The notes under the pieces: model-generated | Database searches by the model: none | Seen by the model: only the letters and a program-made list of their open reading frames with translations | Told to the model about the DNA's origin: nothing | Source: Peronospora farinosa | Taxonomy: Eukaryota > Oomycota > Peronosporomycetes > Peronosporales > Peronosporaceae | Assembly: GCA_947646735.1 (NCBI GenBank) | Contig: CANTFK010000343.1 | Span: 124,001 to 188,000, forward strand | Direction: 5' to 3' | DNA length: 64,000 bases | Part shown: piece by piece, positions 23,296-33,721 of the stretch | Position numbering within the stretch: the first letter of the stretch is position 1 | Layout of the letters: each line of letters opens with the position of its first letter | Made by a program: the position numbers and the translations under genes

Positions 23296-24047
23296 TGAAT
23301 ACATATTATCATGATTAAGAGGCGAGAATCGCGCAGCAGGACGAGCAGACGAACGTGTCGCTGCCCTGCGCTGATTATTCCGCGGAGATTGACTCCGCTG
23401 TTGCGAGTGGTGCTGCCAGCGAGGCGCACCACGGGTAACTGCGCTTCTCCGTTCGCTCAGACTTCGCTCATACTTTGCAATTCAACTCCGTTCGCGATCA
23501 CTGAGTGGACACTCAGCGATGTGTCGTCGCCATTCGTCATGAGTTGGGCGTGGATTCGAGTCACAAGTCTGTCATCCTTCATCGACATGAACGAAGCAGT
23601 GGCAGTCCTTATTCCAATCATCCCACACACTCTTTCGCGTAGCGCGCCGATGGAGTGATCGGCGCGAAGCTCCTCTCTATTGGCGAGCCATAGTTGGAAG
23701 CTGCTACCATCCTCGAGCATCCGATTCCAACGTCGGATGAAGGCACACCAAGAACGTTGTAGAGCTTCATGCTCGATTTTATCAAGACCTTTCCCGCGCA
23801 GTTTTCGAAATCGGCGGAAGTAGTCCCGCATCGTGTCCAGTGAGTCCGGAGCGTGAGCTCCGGACAAGTCGTACAGTGACCAAGGTATGAGTTGCCGCGC
23901 CATGATGCTGGTTGTTGCATTCCGGCTGATGTATCTTAGGAGTGCTGCTGGATTGGGTGTTGGGTCTCCGGACATTGCTTGTTCATTTGTGAGCGATGGG
24001 TTTTCGACAGTTGAGCACGTTTTTTCACGGTTGGTAAGTGCTTTCAT
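22627..24047 (-). pseudogene. B1 opposite-strand ORF (degraded)
   Basis: Counterpart of the intact B2 opposite-strand gene. The first frame (24047-23457, 196 codons) matches the B2 protein closely over its first 135-140 residues, including the block around IPWSLYDLSGAHAPDSLD. An indel then diverts it. The SR-rich and coiled-coil parts persist in other frames (23432-22881; 22950-22627). It starts 13 nt inside the 3' LTR. Confidence 0.7.
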
Positions 24048-24060
24048 GAGAATGGGGTGA

Positions 24061-24404
24061 TGTAATGGGCTACATTACACACATAGTATTAACATGAATA
24101 AACATTTACATATGTAGACAGGTGCTGGGCCCGAATAGCGGGCACAGCGTGGTAATTTATTATTGGTCTATTATTGGAGGCCTAAAGTCCCCAATATGGA
24201 CCAATGATAAATCAACCTGAAATTGTGTGGTTCCCGAAAGGCGGGAACACTGTCGTATTTATTACGACTAAAATCTTCGTAATTAGTACAACTTAAAACC
24301 AAAATAAAAGTCAGAGTTAAATTTACTTAATACCTAATACTTGGGCTTGCATCTTCCTCAAGTGCGCGTGTAAGCTAGTGACGGTACGTTCTAGCCTCGT
24401 TTCA
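24061..24404 (+). repeat. B1 3' LTR (344 bp)
   Basis: Begins TGTAATGGGC after a purine-rich tract (GAATGGGGTGA) and ends CTCGTTTCA, followed by the ACAAG duplication. It differs from the 5' LTR at scattered positions, including the penultimate bases, consistent with an older insertion than B2. Confidence 0.92.
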
Positions 24405-24409
24405 ACAAG

Positions 24410-26439
24410 GGTCACACGTTTTGACGTGCCCTTGATCGTTTTAATACGTCTGGTGATCGTTCTTCGAGTCACCACGACCTTTGACTTGGAAGAAGGCGTC
24501 GTTGCTGTTATAGCCAACGCACTCCTTCCAACCGCACCAGGATCAAGGCTCTGTGCCGGTTCTTGTGGCGCTTGACTTCCTGTCAGCCCACCATCAACTG
24601 CCACAGGCTCTCGGCTCTGTGCAGGACCATTGGACGCATGACTACCTGTCATCGCTCCATTCACTACACCAGTCTCTTCGACCTGGGTAGGAATATGTAT
24701 CACCTGGCTTTCCGCCAGTGCACTTCCAACTACACCACTCCTTTCGAGCTGGGTAGTTCCTGGTGTCGATTGACATACCGTCATCGCACCCTCGACATCG
24801 CGAGCTTAATTTACTAAAGTAGGCGTAGATGTGTTGGACACAGCATCAGTCACATAAGCCTCTCGCAAGAGCACATCCTTTCCGGTGTCTTGCGTAGAGC
24901 TAGCGACTGTGCGTGTACGCCAGTCTATTCATGGTTGGTGTTTAGCCAACCAAGGCATGCCTAGGATGAGGTCATACGGACTCTCCATACCTAGCACTGT
25001 GAACTTCTCTTTACAAGAGAAGTCACTGAAACTGAAGGCGAGTTCAGCTTGAACTCCCTCCGATTTTACGAGCGCGCCGTTCGCTAAACGAACGATCGCC
25101 TCTTTTCGCTTGCCATCCTGGCAAAGCGACTCATAACTCGCCGGTCTCCTTTTCAGAGACGCGAGTTTCACAAAATCCTGTGATGCACCCGAATCCACGA
25201 GAAGGGTCATCACTTGGTCATAGCCTCGTACTCGAGAGCTATAGACCAAAAGGGTTGAGGTCCGACCTTTCGGAACCTCAGGGACTATGCTACCCATTTG
25301 TTCGATCACTCTGAACTTAGGGGTAGCTTCAGAGTCTGCGACAGTAAGGCATCCCGCCCCAACTGCACGTTGGCATTTCCTGACTTCTCGGAGGTCGAAT
25401 CTAAACCCGTGCGACGTGCACGGTCCTTCAAACAACCGTTCGGGTTGGGAGACTTTTTGCTGGCTGCCTAAGCACCAGCAGCTACTTTGGCATAGCAGCG
25501 AGCCATCATATGGCCTCGCTTGCCGCACTTGTAGCAGATCACATCTGCATTTCCTAACTCTATAGGAGTGGCATCAGACTTCTCGGTCGACGGCATGTAA
25601 TAAAATGTCATCGAGGCGCTGTTGTAGGATTGCTCCTCAACTAAGGCAATGTCAACTGCCTCTTCCATCGTCGCTGGCACCTTTCTGAAAAGGGCCTGAC
25701 GCGATGGGCCGTGCCTAAGTCCATTCATGAACGTGGGGCCTTCTTGATACGTTCTTGTATCGGCTCCCCATTGATGGACGCCGACAGCGAACGCATCTCC
25801 TGCACAAATTCTTGCAGAGAGCATTTCGCCTGTCGTGCTCCATAGAAGCGTGCCATAAGCAACACTTCGTTGTTAAGCGGCTGATACATGGTGCGAATCT
25901 TTGCCTTAAAGATCGCCCATGATGGAAATGCATCAGCATTTGCCATCAGCGCAGAGTATGCCCAATCTGACGCTTTTCCACGCAAGTTTGACATGGCATA
26001 CGACACCATTCTGGTGTCGTCTTCGATGAGCTGCGCCACTCCGCATTTCTCAACTTCCAGAAGCCAGTTAACAATCGTGTGAGGGCTAGTTCCATCGAAC
26101 TTCGGAGGGTCCATCCGAATGGGCCTCGGTTGAGTAGGCCGGGCAGAGAGCGTCTCAACAGTTCTGTTGTGCCTCATTACGTGACTGCTCAAGCCTAAGC
26201 TCATCCTGAGTCTTAGTGATGGAATCGGCGGTGGCTTGGCTGTTTACCTCGGACGCGTTTCTACGCTGTCCGAGCACAAACGCCTCAAATTGCTCCAGCT
26301 CAGCAACATGTTGCTCAGGAGGACAATGCAAGAGATTGACCAGGGCTTGTTCGCCAAGTCCCTGCGCCATATGCTCTGCCATTTCCCTATGATATTGGGA
26401 GAGGTGAGGGAAGTCACTACAGTCCATGTTAAGGACCAT
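24410..26439 (-). pseudogene. A2 gag, protease and linker
   Basis: On the minus strand gag starts at 26439. The first frame ends at 26155, followed by the gag core frame (26204-25725), then the nucleocapsid frame (25824-25468) with an intact CCHC knuckle CYKCGKRGHMMARC. That knuckle has Cys where A1 and A3 have Ser. The protease frame (25528-24929) holds VDSGASQDF and ends at the shared TGA (24929-24931). The shared TAA lies at 24806-24808. The linker frame with the degenerate repeats (24784-24410) runs into the B1 insertion. Confidence 0.85.
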
Positions 26440-26498
26440 CTTAACCACACGCACGCTCAGAGAGACGGGTCGTGGAAAGGACTACGAGTGCTACCAAG

Positions 26499-26864
26499 TG
26501 TAGACGGACACTTCTACGAAGTTTCCTCGTGCTACTAGCACACACCTTCAACACAAGCGAGGAAGCGGTAAGACCGTCTTACCTTCGCGTGCGAGGGTGG
26601 TTATGCGGTTGGTCGACTGCTTAAGCAGTCGTACCACCAGTTGCCTCTCGCTTAAGCGAAACTGTCATCAGTGAAATAGACTATAGATAGACTATACTGT
26701 TATCAGTAAAGTCTATATGGCACCCTCCGACTATATTGTTATCAGTATAGTAGACTATACTGATAACAATATAGTCGGAGGGTGCCCCGTCACACAAGTG
26801 GCAGGTCTAATGTACTGAAGTACCTTCTTAGACCTCCAGTGATGATGGTCTTTACCCTGTTACA
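26499..26864 (-). repeat. A2 5' LTR, rearranged (366 bp)
   Basis: The inner part (26499-26659) matches the 3' end of family-A LTRs. The outer end (about 26790-26864) matches LTR starts, ending in the reverse complement of TGTAACAGGG, but is diverged. The middle, about 350 bp in A1, is replaced by about 130 bp carrying a long perfect palindrome. It is much less similar to the A2 3' LTR than A1's LTR is, so the two A2 LTRs probably did not arise in one insertion. Confidence 0.7.
26719..26786. repeat. 68-bp perfect palindrome
   Basis: Two 33-bp arms (26719-26751 and 26754-26786) pair perfectly around the dinucleotide AG. The outer end is GGCACCCTCC. Related but imperfect motifs (GACTATACTGTTATCAGT) occur just left at about 26690-26712. 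It may be the fused terminal inverted repeats of a DNA transposon with the interior lost, inserted in the A2 LTR. Confidence 0.9.
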
Positions 26865-28228
26865 GGCCACACTTGCCGTCTAGAAATAATTGGATCGTAT
26901 ATGGTGAAGCAGCTTCACCTCACGTAGACCACCTGGCAGCTTTAACATGACCGTCCGTCTCGAAAACACGGAGAAGTCATCGCCGTTGGGTATTTGTCTC
27001 TTGATGCCATTAAAAAACTCAATTTCAGTTGTTCCGTCGAGAAAACTCGTCTCGATCTGCTGATTCAGAAAATCGAACACCTTTTACTTGTTATGTGGTG
27101 CCATCTACATACATCTTTTTTTACAAGTGAGCATCCTAATGGACCCGTTCGAAGAAGTAGCCCGTTCAACCACATTTTTAGAGTCATCAGCTTCTCCAGA
27201 AATGTAGCACTAAAAATTTGCCGAGGGACGTTTATGGCATTTGCACGTGTAAATCCTTCAACTAGGCCGTTCAAAAAATAGTTTCTCGCTCCAAACAAAT
27301 AAGCCTGGCTTATTCTTACATCCTTGAAAGCTTTGTTCTACCTCGTCAGGTCGCTTTACATGCATGAAGCGTTGTGATCGCGGCCGTAAATGGAAGAAAA
27401 GCACATGATTTCTTGAAATTGTCCACATCATCGAGCCCCTTTTGAAAGTACATTGTGCATTCTAATTGTCTTCGACGCTGTTAATTCTTACTACACTTTA
27501 TCAGTGGAATCTTCATCGTCAACTCAACTCTCGGAATACTCAGCTAAATGGATGATGGAGACAAAGCTGCAGTACAACAATGCAAATGAAACATTTTTAC
27601 TTACAGTACGCATTGAAAGTTTCGGCAAAATTCGCACAGTACACAAAGCTACACCAGTGTATTGGCCCAAATGAGAATCTGCCATTCGCTCGCTATCAAT
27701 ACGTATTTAACCGTGCAATGAAAAATAACTAAAACAAATGTTCGTGCATTGATCGCTCGCAAATATTAATTATTACATTCTGGCAAGTGCACCGCTTTGC
27801 TAGCTGGCGACTGGCCTTATTTCCCATCAGTTTCGTAAGCATCTCGTGCGTGTTGCTGTTACGTCTCGCCTGAACAGTCACAATACTTTTTGACCAGTTT
27901 GGGAGATGTTTTTTAAGTTACTTACTTATGCCTAGAACATTGAAAGATTTTTTGTTGTGTGCTGACCTATACAGAAGAACCTGTCTATACTGGTACCCTT
28001 AAAGCGTATGTAACATGACACGTAATTAGGTAAGGCAGTACCACTTCTAGTTTTCAGACTAGAACGGTCTACTAGTTTTACTAGAAAGGTCGTTCCTACG
28101 TAGTTAGCCAATAAGAAAAGAACGATGACCTTTCATCTTGGCCCCAGTATAGTCGCATATAAGATCGAGCATATTCATTTGCGAGCAGAAAATTCTCATC
28201 TCTTCATTCGAGAATCTGCTGACTAAAA
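26865..28228. other. Region upstream of the CRN gene
   Basis: No confident gene. Minus-strand frames 27298-27065 and 27080-26880 could be pieces of one unrecognised coding relic. The stretch 27080-27300 is homologous, in inverted orientation, to 31005-31265 on the other side of the CRN gene. The 220 bp before the CRN start include CATATAAG (about 28156) and TCATTT (28175-28180), which resemble a TATA box and the CA-containing core of oomycete initiators. These are not proven. Confidence 0.5.
27080..27300 (-). repeat. Left copy of CRN-flanking repeat
   Basis: On the minus strand it carries GTGCTACATTTCTGGAGAAG followed by ATGTGGTTGAACG. It is visibly homologous to 31005-31265 on the plus strand, so the two copies form an inverted pair around the CRN gene. 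The minus-strand frame is open for 77 codons without a recognised domain. Confidence 0.6.
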
Positions 28229-30718
28229 ATGATGGTAAAGCTGTTGTGCGCGATTGTTGGTCCGCAGGGAAGTACTTTCGCTATCGACATTGACACGAAC
28301 AAAGTGGTGTACGAGTTGAAGAAGGCTGTAAAGGCGAAGAATCCGAACGGCTTAAAAAACGTTGATGTGAACAAGCTTCGTCTCTACTTGGCGAAGATGA
28401 TAAACGGCGCGTGGCTGAAGTACAACGATCCTGCTGCGCAAGAGCTATCTGAAGGGAGGACGCATCCACATATTCAGCAGGTGATTGATGGAGAGCAAGC
28501 GATTGCAACGAGGACCTTGAAGCGTTGGCTGTTTGACGATAACAAGATGTTGCAGCCATCGACAGAACAAATCCACGTGCTGGTGGTGGTGTCAGAGGAT
28601 TATGTCTACTTACGCGTCAAAGAAATTGAGCACGATGCCGATTACACGGACGAGCTAACGCATTACCAGCAACGTGGAGAGCTGATCCAGCGCAACTGTG
28701 AGGACTACTGCCAGCAGATTTTGAGCAAAATCGACGCACTGTATGCCCTCTCAGACGATTTTGCGCTGCCGTTTATTTGCGTAGAAGGATCATCTGGCAT
28801 GGGGAAGTCGCAGCTGGCGTTTGCTTTGGGAGGAAGCCGCCCGTGGTTTTACTGGCCTAGTACTCCCATTGGACCCGACTCTCAGCGCTTGTATAGAAAT
28901 TTCTCGTCAATTTCAGAAGCGTTTCTTGAAGTGACAAACAAGGATGACCCAACAATGAAGTTTGAAAATGATATTTTGAACTCCAGGTCAACATTTTACA
29001 AGACTGAAAGTTTGTGGACCTTTGGTTTCATTCATGCATTGCTGAAGTATTGCAGTGAAGGACAAAATCATCAAGGACAAATGATTTGCTTTCAAGAAAA
29101 AACGTTGTTGTACGTGGAAAAGTGCAATCGCGAGAAAGTCGTCGCTTTTCGCAAAAAGATGAAGGCTGAGGGAAAGGTCTTGCCTTTCTTTGTGTTGGAC
29201 GAAATGATGCCTAACATAAGGATGAATGGCGGTGGGATGAACCTGGCTGCATTCCAACGCAATGTTTTTCGTGTGTGCGGTCTGGTCGTTATTGTGATGG
29301 GGACCGACGCTAAGATCACCGATCTGGTTGTTCAGTCATTAGGAAGTCATACTGAAAGACATGCATGGATGACGGTGATTTCTCGTTTCCCTCCTTATCA
29401 ACCGATTCCGTTTGCAACTACTCTACCTAAAACTTCAGGACCTACAGGTACACTAACGATTGACAAAGAGACTGCTTGGAACCACTTCAAGGCTAAGTAT
29501 CCCGTTCTGAAAAGCATTGTGGTAAATTCTCGCGGGCGTTTTGCCGGGTATTTTGCCGACAGCGCGGCACAATACGCGATGGAAAATTTTGCAAATGATA
29601 TCAAACTTTGTGATTTGCTGGATGTATCCTTTTATCATGTAAGCTCGAAGACACAGAGCCGCAAAAGATTTATGCAGGAGCAGGAAGGACAGGATGCGCA
29701 GCTGATGGCTATATCGTATACTAATGTTGACAGTGATGGTACGTCCCCACCTCCATGTAAGAAAAGGAAGGTTGCTCGTAGTGTTGGGACCTACTGTATG
29801 CATCTACACTTTGCTAACCTAATGGATGATCAGGTGACTGAAGTGGATATAGTGGATCGCCAACTTAAGGCTAATGGCGGGCCGTGGAAACCGTATTGTT
29901 GTTTCCCGGATATTAAAGAGGACATGCTGCTTTATCTTGCGATATTGGGTGGAAAGACTTACTCAGGTTACTATGATCATCGGATGGGTGTGAATCACTC
30001 AACACGTAGTATCTTCTTTTGGTACTGGAGAGGACGGGGATTCGGATCCGCTAATGATTATGAAGCGTACGAGAACATGGTCGCTCATATGTTTTTCAGT
30101 GCATCGCGGCGAAATGGAGTGCAAGGCATTCCTTTTGATGACTTCTTTGCTGGATTGCTCAGTGAATGTCAAGACGAAATACGGCCAGTGATGATGACTG
30201 ATGGTAATACGGGGAAAACGATTGTTGCTAGCGATATATTGGACAAGTACGCTGATTTGGAGGCTTTGTCTCGCTCGAAGATTCCCTTCTTGGCTCCACC
30301 AAATGCTGAGTGGCCGCAATGTATTCTAGATACTCGCGCTGAAGGCTGTAACTTTGGACATCTCGTTCGTGCTCGGGACGACCAAAAGTGTGACATATTC
30401 GTATGCAATACGGAGGACCTGACTGAACCGCCACTTTTTCTGTGTGAGTGCAAGTATTGCGACGAAAGCGTGGACTTTGGTGCGGTGAATAGGATCATTG
30501 GTGGGCTAGAGACCGTGTGGAAGGAGAAGTGGGTAGTCGCATTGGTTTTCTGCGTGGAATTAGCAACCTTTGAAAACGAGTGGATCCGTGAAAAAGTCGG
30601 TTGCGTCAAGGTTGATTGTCGAAGTGGCCGTGTCGATTGGGTTTTCCAGCCGGCCGAAGAAAATCGAAAGAAGCTGGTCATCGTTATGGAAACGGGTGAC
30701 GTCACAGAACGTCCGTAG
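28229..30718 (+). CDS. Crinkler (CRN) effector with P-loop NTPase and PD-(D/E)XK nuclease-like domains
   Basis: Intact 829-codon single-exon gene. The N-terminal header is CRN-type: it begins MVKLLCAIVG-like (two adjacent ATGs, 28229 and 28232), has LYLAK at residues 52-56 (the LxLAK translocation-associated motif) and HVLVVV at 116-121, which closes the DWL region. After that comes a Walker A motif GSSGMGKS (187-194) and Walker B FFVLDE (about 320-325). A basic cluster KKRKV (511-515) is a candidate nuclear localisation signal. The C-terminus has D722, E740 and K742 (D-x17-E-x-K) in an ECKY strand, which suggests a restriction-endonuclease-like fold. CRN proteins are secreted oomycete effectors, usually acting in host nuclei. 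NTPase plus nuclease is a known CRN architecture in comparative studies. Activity here is inferred. The gene stands alone between two retrotransposon nests. No classical signal peptide is obvious, as in many CRNs. Confidence 0.93.
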   Translation: MMVKLLCAIVGPQGSTFAIDIDTNKVVYELKKAVKAKNPNGLKNVDVNKLRLYLAKMINGAWLKYNDPAAQELSEGRTHPHIQQVIDGEQAIATRTLKRWLFDDNKMLQPSTEQIHVLVVVSEDYVYLRVKEIEHDADYTDELTHYQQRGELIQRNCEDYCQQILSKIDALYALSDDFALPFICVEGSSGMGKSQLAFALGGSRPWFYWPSTPIGPDSQRLYRNFSSISEAFLEVTNKDDPTMKFENDILNSRSTFYKTESLWTFGFIHALLKYCSEGQNHQGQMICFQEKTLLYVEKCNREKVVAFRKKMKAEGKVLPFFVLDEMMPNIRMNGGGMNLAAFQRNVFRVCGLVVIVMGTDAKITDLVVQSLGSHTERHAWMTVISRFPPYQPIPFATTLPKTSGPTGTLTIDKETAWNHFKAKYPVLKSIVVNSRGRFAGYFADSAAQYAMENFANDIKLCDLLDVSFYHVSSKTQSRKRFMQEQEGQDAQLMAISYTNVDSDGTSPPPCKKRKVARSVGTYCMHLHFANLMDDQVTEVDIVDRQLKANGGPWKPYCCFPDIKEDMLLYLAILGGKTYSGYYDHRMGVNHSTRSIFFWYWRGRGFGSANDYEAYENMVAHMFFSASRRNGVQGIPFDDFFAGLLSECQDEIRPVMMTDGNTGKTIVASDILDKYADLEALSRSKIPFLAPPNAEWPQCILDTRAEGCNFGHLVRARDDQKCDIFVCNTEDLTEPPLFLCECKYCDESVDFGAVNRIIGGLETVWKEKWVVALVFCVELATFENEWIREKVGCVKVDCRSGRVDWVFQPAEENRKKLVIVMETGDVTERP

Positions 30719-31004
30719 CAAAGCTTGATTGTACCCAAATTTTTGCATTGCGTCGCAAGCAATAACCTTGCATGTCAACTTTTATCACGTCATTTGTTTG
30801 TCGATTGGTACTCATAGATTGTGTGCGCAACATGAGCAGCTTTTCGAAGTTCATGAGCATCCGAAACAAGAACATAGCGGCTTTTTAATTATCTACTAAA
30901 CTCTTTTTGGATTTGTTGTGTGTATCTCACTCTTACTGCCTTACTACATGTGGATATGTTATAAATCGTATTGTCCAGACGCTTATTTGGAGCAAAAACC
31001 CGCT

Positions 31005-31265
31005 TTTTGTTACGGTCTATGTGGAATGGTTACATTTGCAATAGTTGGGAGTCTAGCACAAGAATGTTTGACAAGTTTGTGGTGCTACGTTTCTGGAGAA
31101 GCTGCTGTCATATCCTGATAAGGCTCTATCAATGTGGTTGAACGAGCTACTTATGTGGTTGAACGAGCTATTTATGTGGTTGAACGAGCTACTTCTGCGA
31201 ACAGGTTCACTAAAATGCTCACTTGTGAAAACAGTTGGTGTAGATGGCACCAAAGGAATGTAACG
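31005..31265 (+). repeat. Right copy of CRN-flanking repeat with 21-bp triplication
   Basis: Homologous to the minus strand of 27080-27300 (shared GTGCTACGTTTCTGGAGAAG block and GTGTAGATGGCACCA block). Within it a 21-bp unit beginning ATGTGGTTGAACGAGCTA is present three times in tandem (31132-31152, 31153-31173, 31174-31194). The left copy has one unit. Confidence 0.7.
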
Positions 31266-31295
31266 TGTTGAACGTTAATAAGAAACGATGCCAAC

Positions 31296-31778
31296 ATGTA
31301 TTTCGGGCTACTTGTTATAAGTACACGTACATCGAAGTACAAGTTACGCATTGTTGCTTTAGACTGTGAGCATCTCCATGCTCCCGAGTATATCACAAAG
31401 CACAAAGTTCAGGATCAGGACTTGTTCTTTGCTACAAATGGTCATGGCAAGGTCATGAAAGGATTCTTATCACTGGTGCGGGCCTTCATTATCGATATGG
31501 ACATCACATCCGAAAGGTACCGCATCTTCGGCGACATGCGCTTTGTCATCTCATCCGCACTACAGATATTCGGTTTTGGCCATATGATTATTCTCGTTGG
31601 CTACATTTCCTTGTTCCGAAGGACCATAAGCCACTTCCGGAAAGGTATCATGATCTTTCAGCCATACGGAGATGACTGCTACGCTTACTGTGCGCTTGTC
31701 TGGGTGAGAAACACGGCGGATAGGGAGCCGAGAAGCGGCAGAAGATGGAAAATCCGTTCTACATTTTTTGGACCATGA
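31296..31778 (+). CDS. Hypothetical 160-codon ORF
   Basis: The longest open frame between the CRN gene and A3. It contains a moderately hydrophobic segment (about residues 85-110) and is otherwise unremarkable. No domain is recognised and no neighbour supports it. The opposite strand is also open for 85 codons (31560-31817). It could be a real small gene, a relic, or chance. Treat as unproven. Confidence 0.2.
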   Translation: MYFGLLVISTRTSKYKLRIVALDCEHLHAPEYITKHKVQDQDLFFATNGHGKVMKGFLSLVRAFIIDMDITSERYRIFGDMRFVISSALQIFGFGHMIILVGYISLFRRTISHFRKGIMIFQPYGDDCYAYCALVWVRNTADREPRSGRRWKIRSTFFGP

Positions 31779-31779
31779 A

Positions 31780-32699
<920 letters not shown>

Positions 32700-32857
32700 G
32701 ACGTCCGCCCCTTCTCACCGGCATTTTCTTCACCTTGGATCTGCCATGACTTATAATAACTTTTACCGGCCATAAATCTCCATCATCATCACACATGCAC
32801 TAGTTCTTGGCTTATCTACTAATTGTGAAAAAAGTTGGCAATTCAGCAGTGGCCATG

Positions 32858-33421
32858 TGTAGCGGGCTAAAAGTTACACGGTTCGTTAAGTTTCCGATAC
32901 TTAACTGGCAGGTTACGAGGTACCTTAAGCCGGTGTGACACATCAAGTGACCCCCCCAATGTGATATCCATGAATGGATTCACATTCAACGAAGATAACG
33001 CCTACTTGGGACTAGGCGTCATGGTCACGGTACAGACGGACGTCAGCGAGCTTAAATATATTTTGAGCTCGCACGTAAGGATACGCTTCTAAATAGACGC
33101 GTATCCAATCTTTGAATAATTAACCAATCAGTAGTTAGATTTTAATTTACTAAATTTAAGTTATCCTTAAAAATATACTATATCACACTCACTGCGCGCA
33201 GGAAGGCTGGAAATAGCTTCCGCGACGCAGTAAGGTGTTTAAATAATACTCGTTGCGCGATTCGCTTAAGGCGACCGACAACGGTTGGTACAGTGCTTGA
33301 GCGGCCGACCAACACCACCACCAAGGCACGCGAAGGTAAGTCTGTCTACCCGCTTCCTCGCACTGCCAGAAGGTGTGTGCCCGCGTAGTACGTGGCAGCT
33401 TCAACGAAGCGCCCGTCTACA
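32858..33421 (+). repeat. A3 5' LTR (564 bp, diverged)
   Basis: Starts TGTAGCGGGC and ends CCCGTCTACA. The central block (GGATACGCTTCTAAA ... CCAATCAGTAGTTA) and the terminal GGTGTGTGC ... GTCTACA match A1/A2 LTRs, but overall divergence is clear. The paired CTTAAG palindromes have decayed. TGGTAACTAGTAGTCC follows as a degenerate primer-binding site. Confidence 0.75.
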
Positions 33422-33721
33422 CTTGGTAACTAGTAGTCCTTTCCACGGCCCTTCTCTCTGAGCGTGCAAGTGGATACGGATGTCCCTTAACGTAGATTGG
33501 GGTGGGTTCCCTCACCTCTCCTAACATCAGAGGGAGGTGGCAGAGCACTTGGTGCAGGGACTTGGTGAACAAGCCCTGGTCAATCTCTTGCATTGTCCTC
33601 CTGAGCAACTTGTTGCTCAGCTGGAGCAATTTGAGGCGTTTGTGCTCGGACAGCGTAGAAACGCGTCCGAGACAAACATCCAAGATACGGCTAAGCCCAT
33701 CAGTAAGACTCATAATGAGAT

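Larger units (their letters stand above)
16626..24404 (+). mobile_element. Gypsy family B, copy B1 (complete but mutated)
   Basis: 7779 bp bounded by LTRs 16626-16963 and 24061-24404, with target-site duplication ACAAG at 16621-16625 and 24405-24409. It lies inside A2 in the opposite orientation. The internal order is primer-binding site, gag, -1 overlap, protease, repeat linker, RT, RNase H, integrase, chromodomain and an opposite-strand ORF. Compared with B2 it has many private stops and indels, so it is the older copy. The slippery heptamer of the gag-pol junction survives (17998-18004), but the downstream stem has lost its right arm. Confidence 0.95.
11182..26864 (-). mobile_element. Gypsy family A, copy A2, split by nested element B1
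   Basis: Read on the minus strand: a rearranged 5' LTR (26864-26499), gag, protease, linker, interruption by the complete B1 element (24404-16626), then RT, RNase H, integrase, chromodomain, a 3' region with an opposite-strand ORF, and the 3' LTR (11780-11182). Excluding B1 and its duplicated target, A2 is about 7.9 kb. B1 entered at ACAAG within the linker, and the two A2 halves join exactly when B1 and one TSD copy are removed. The flanks of A2 do not match each other (TGGTA at the left, GGCCA at the right). The sense coding region is heavily frameshifted. Confidence 0.9.
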
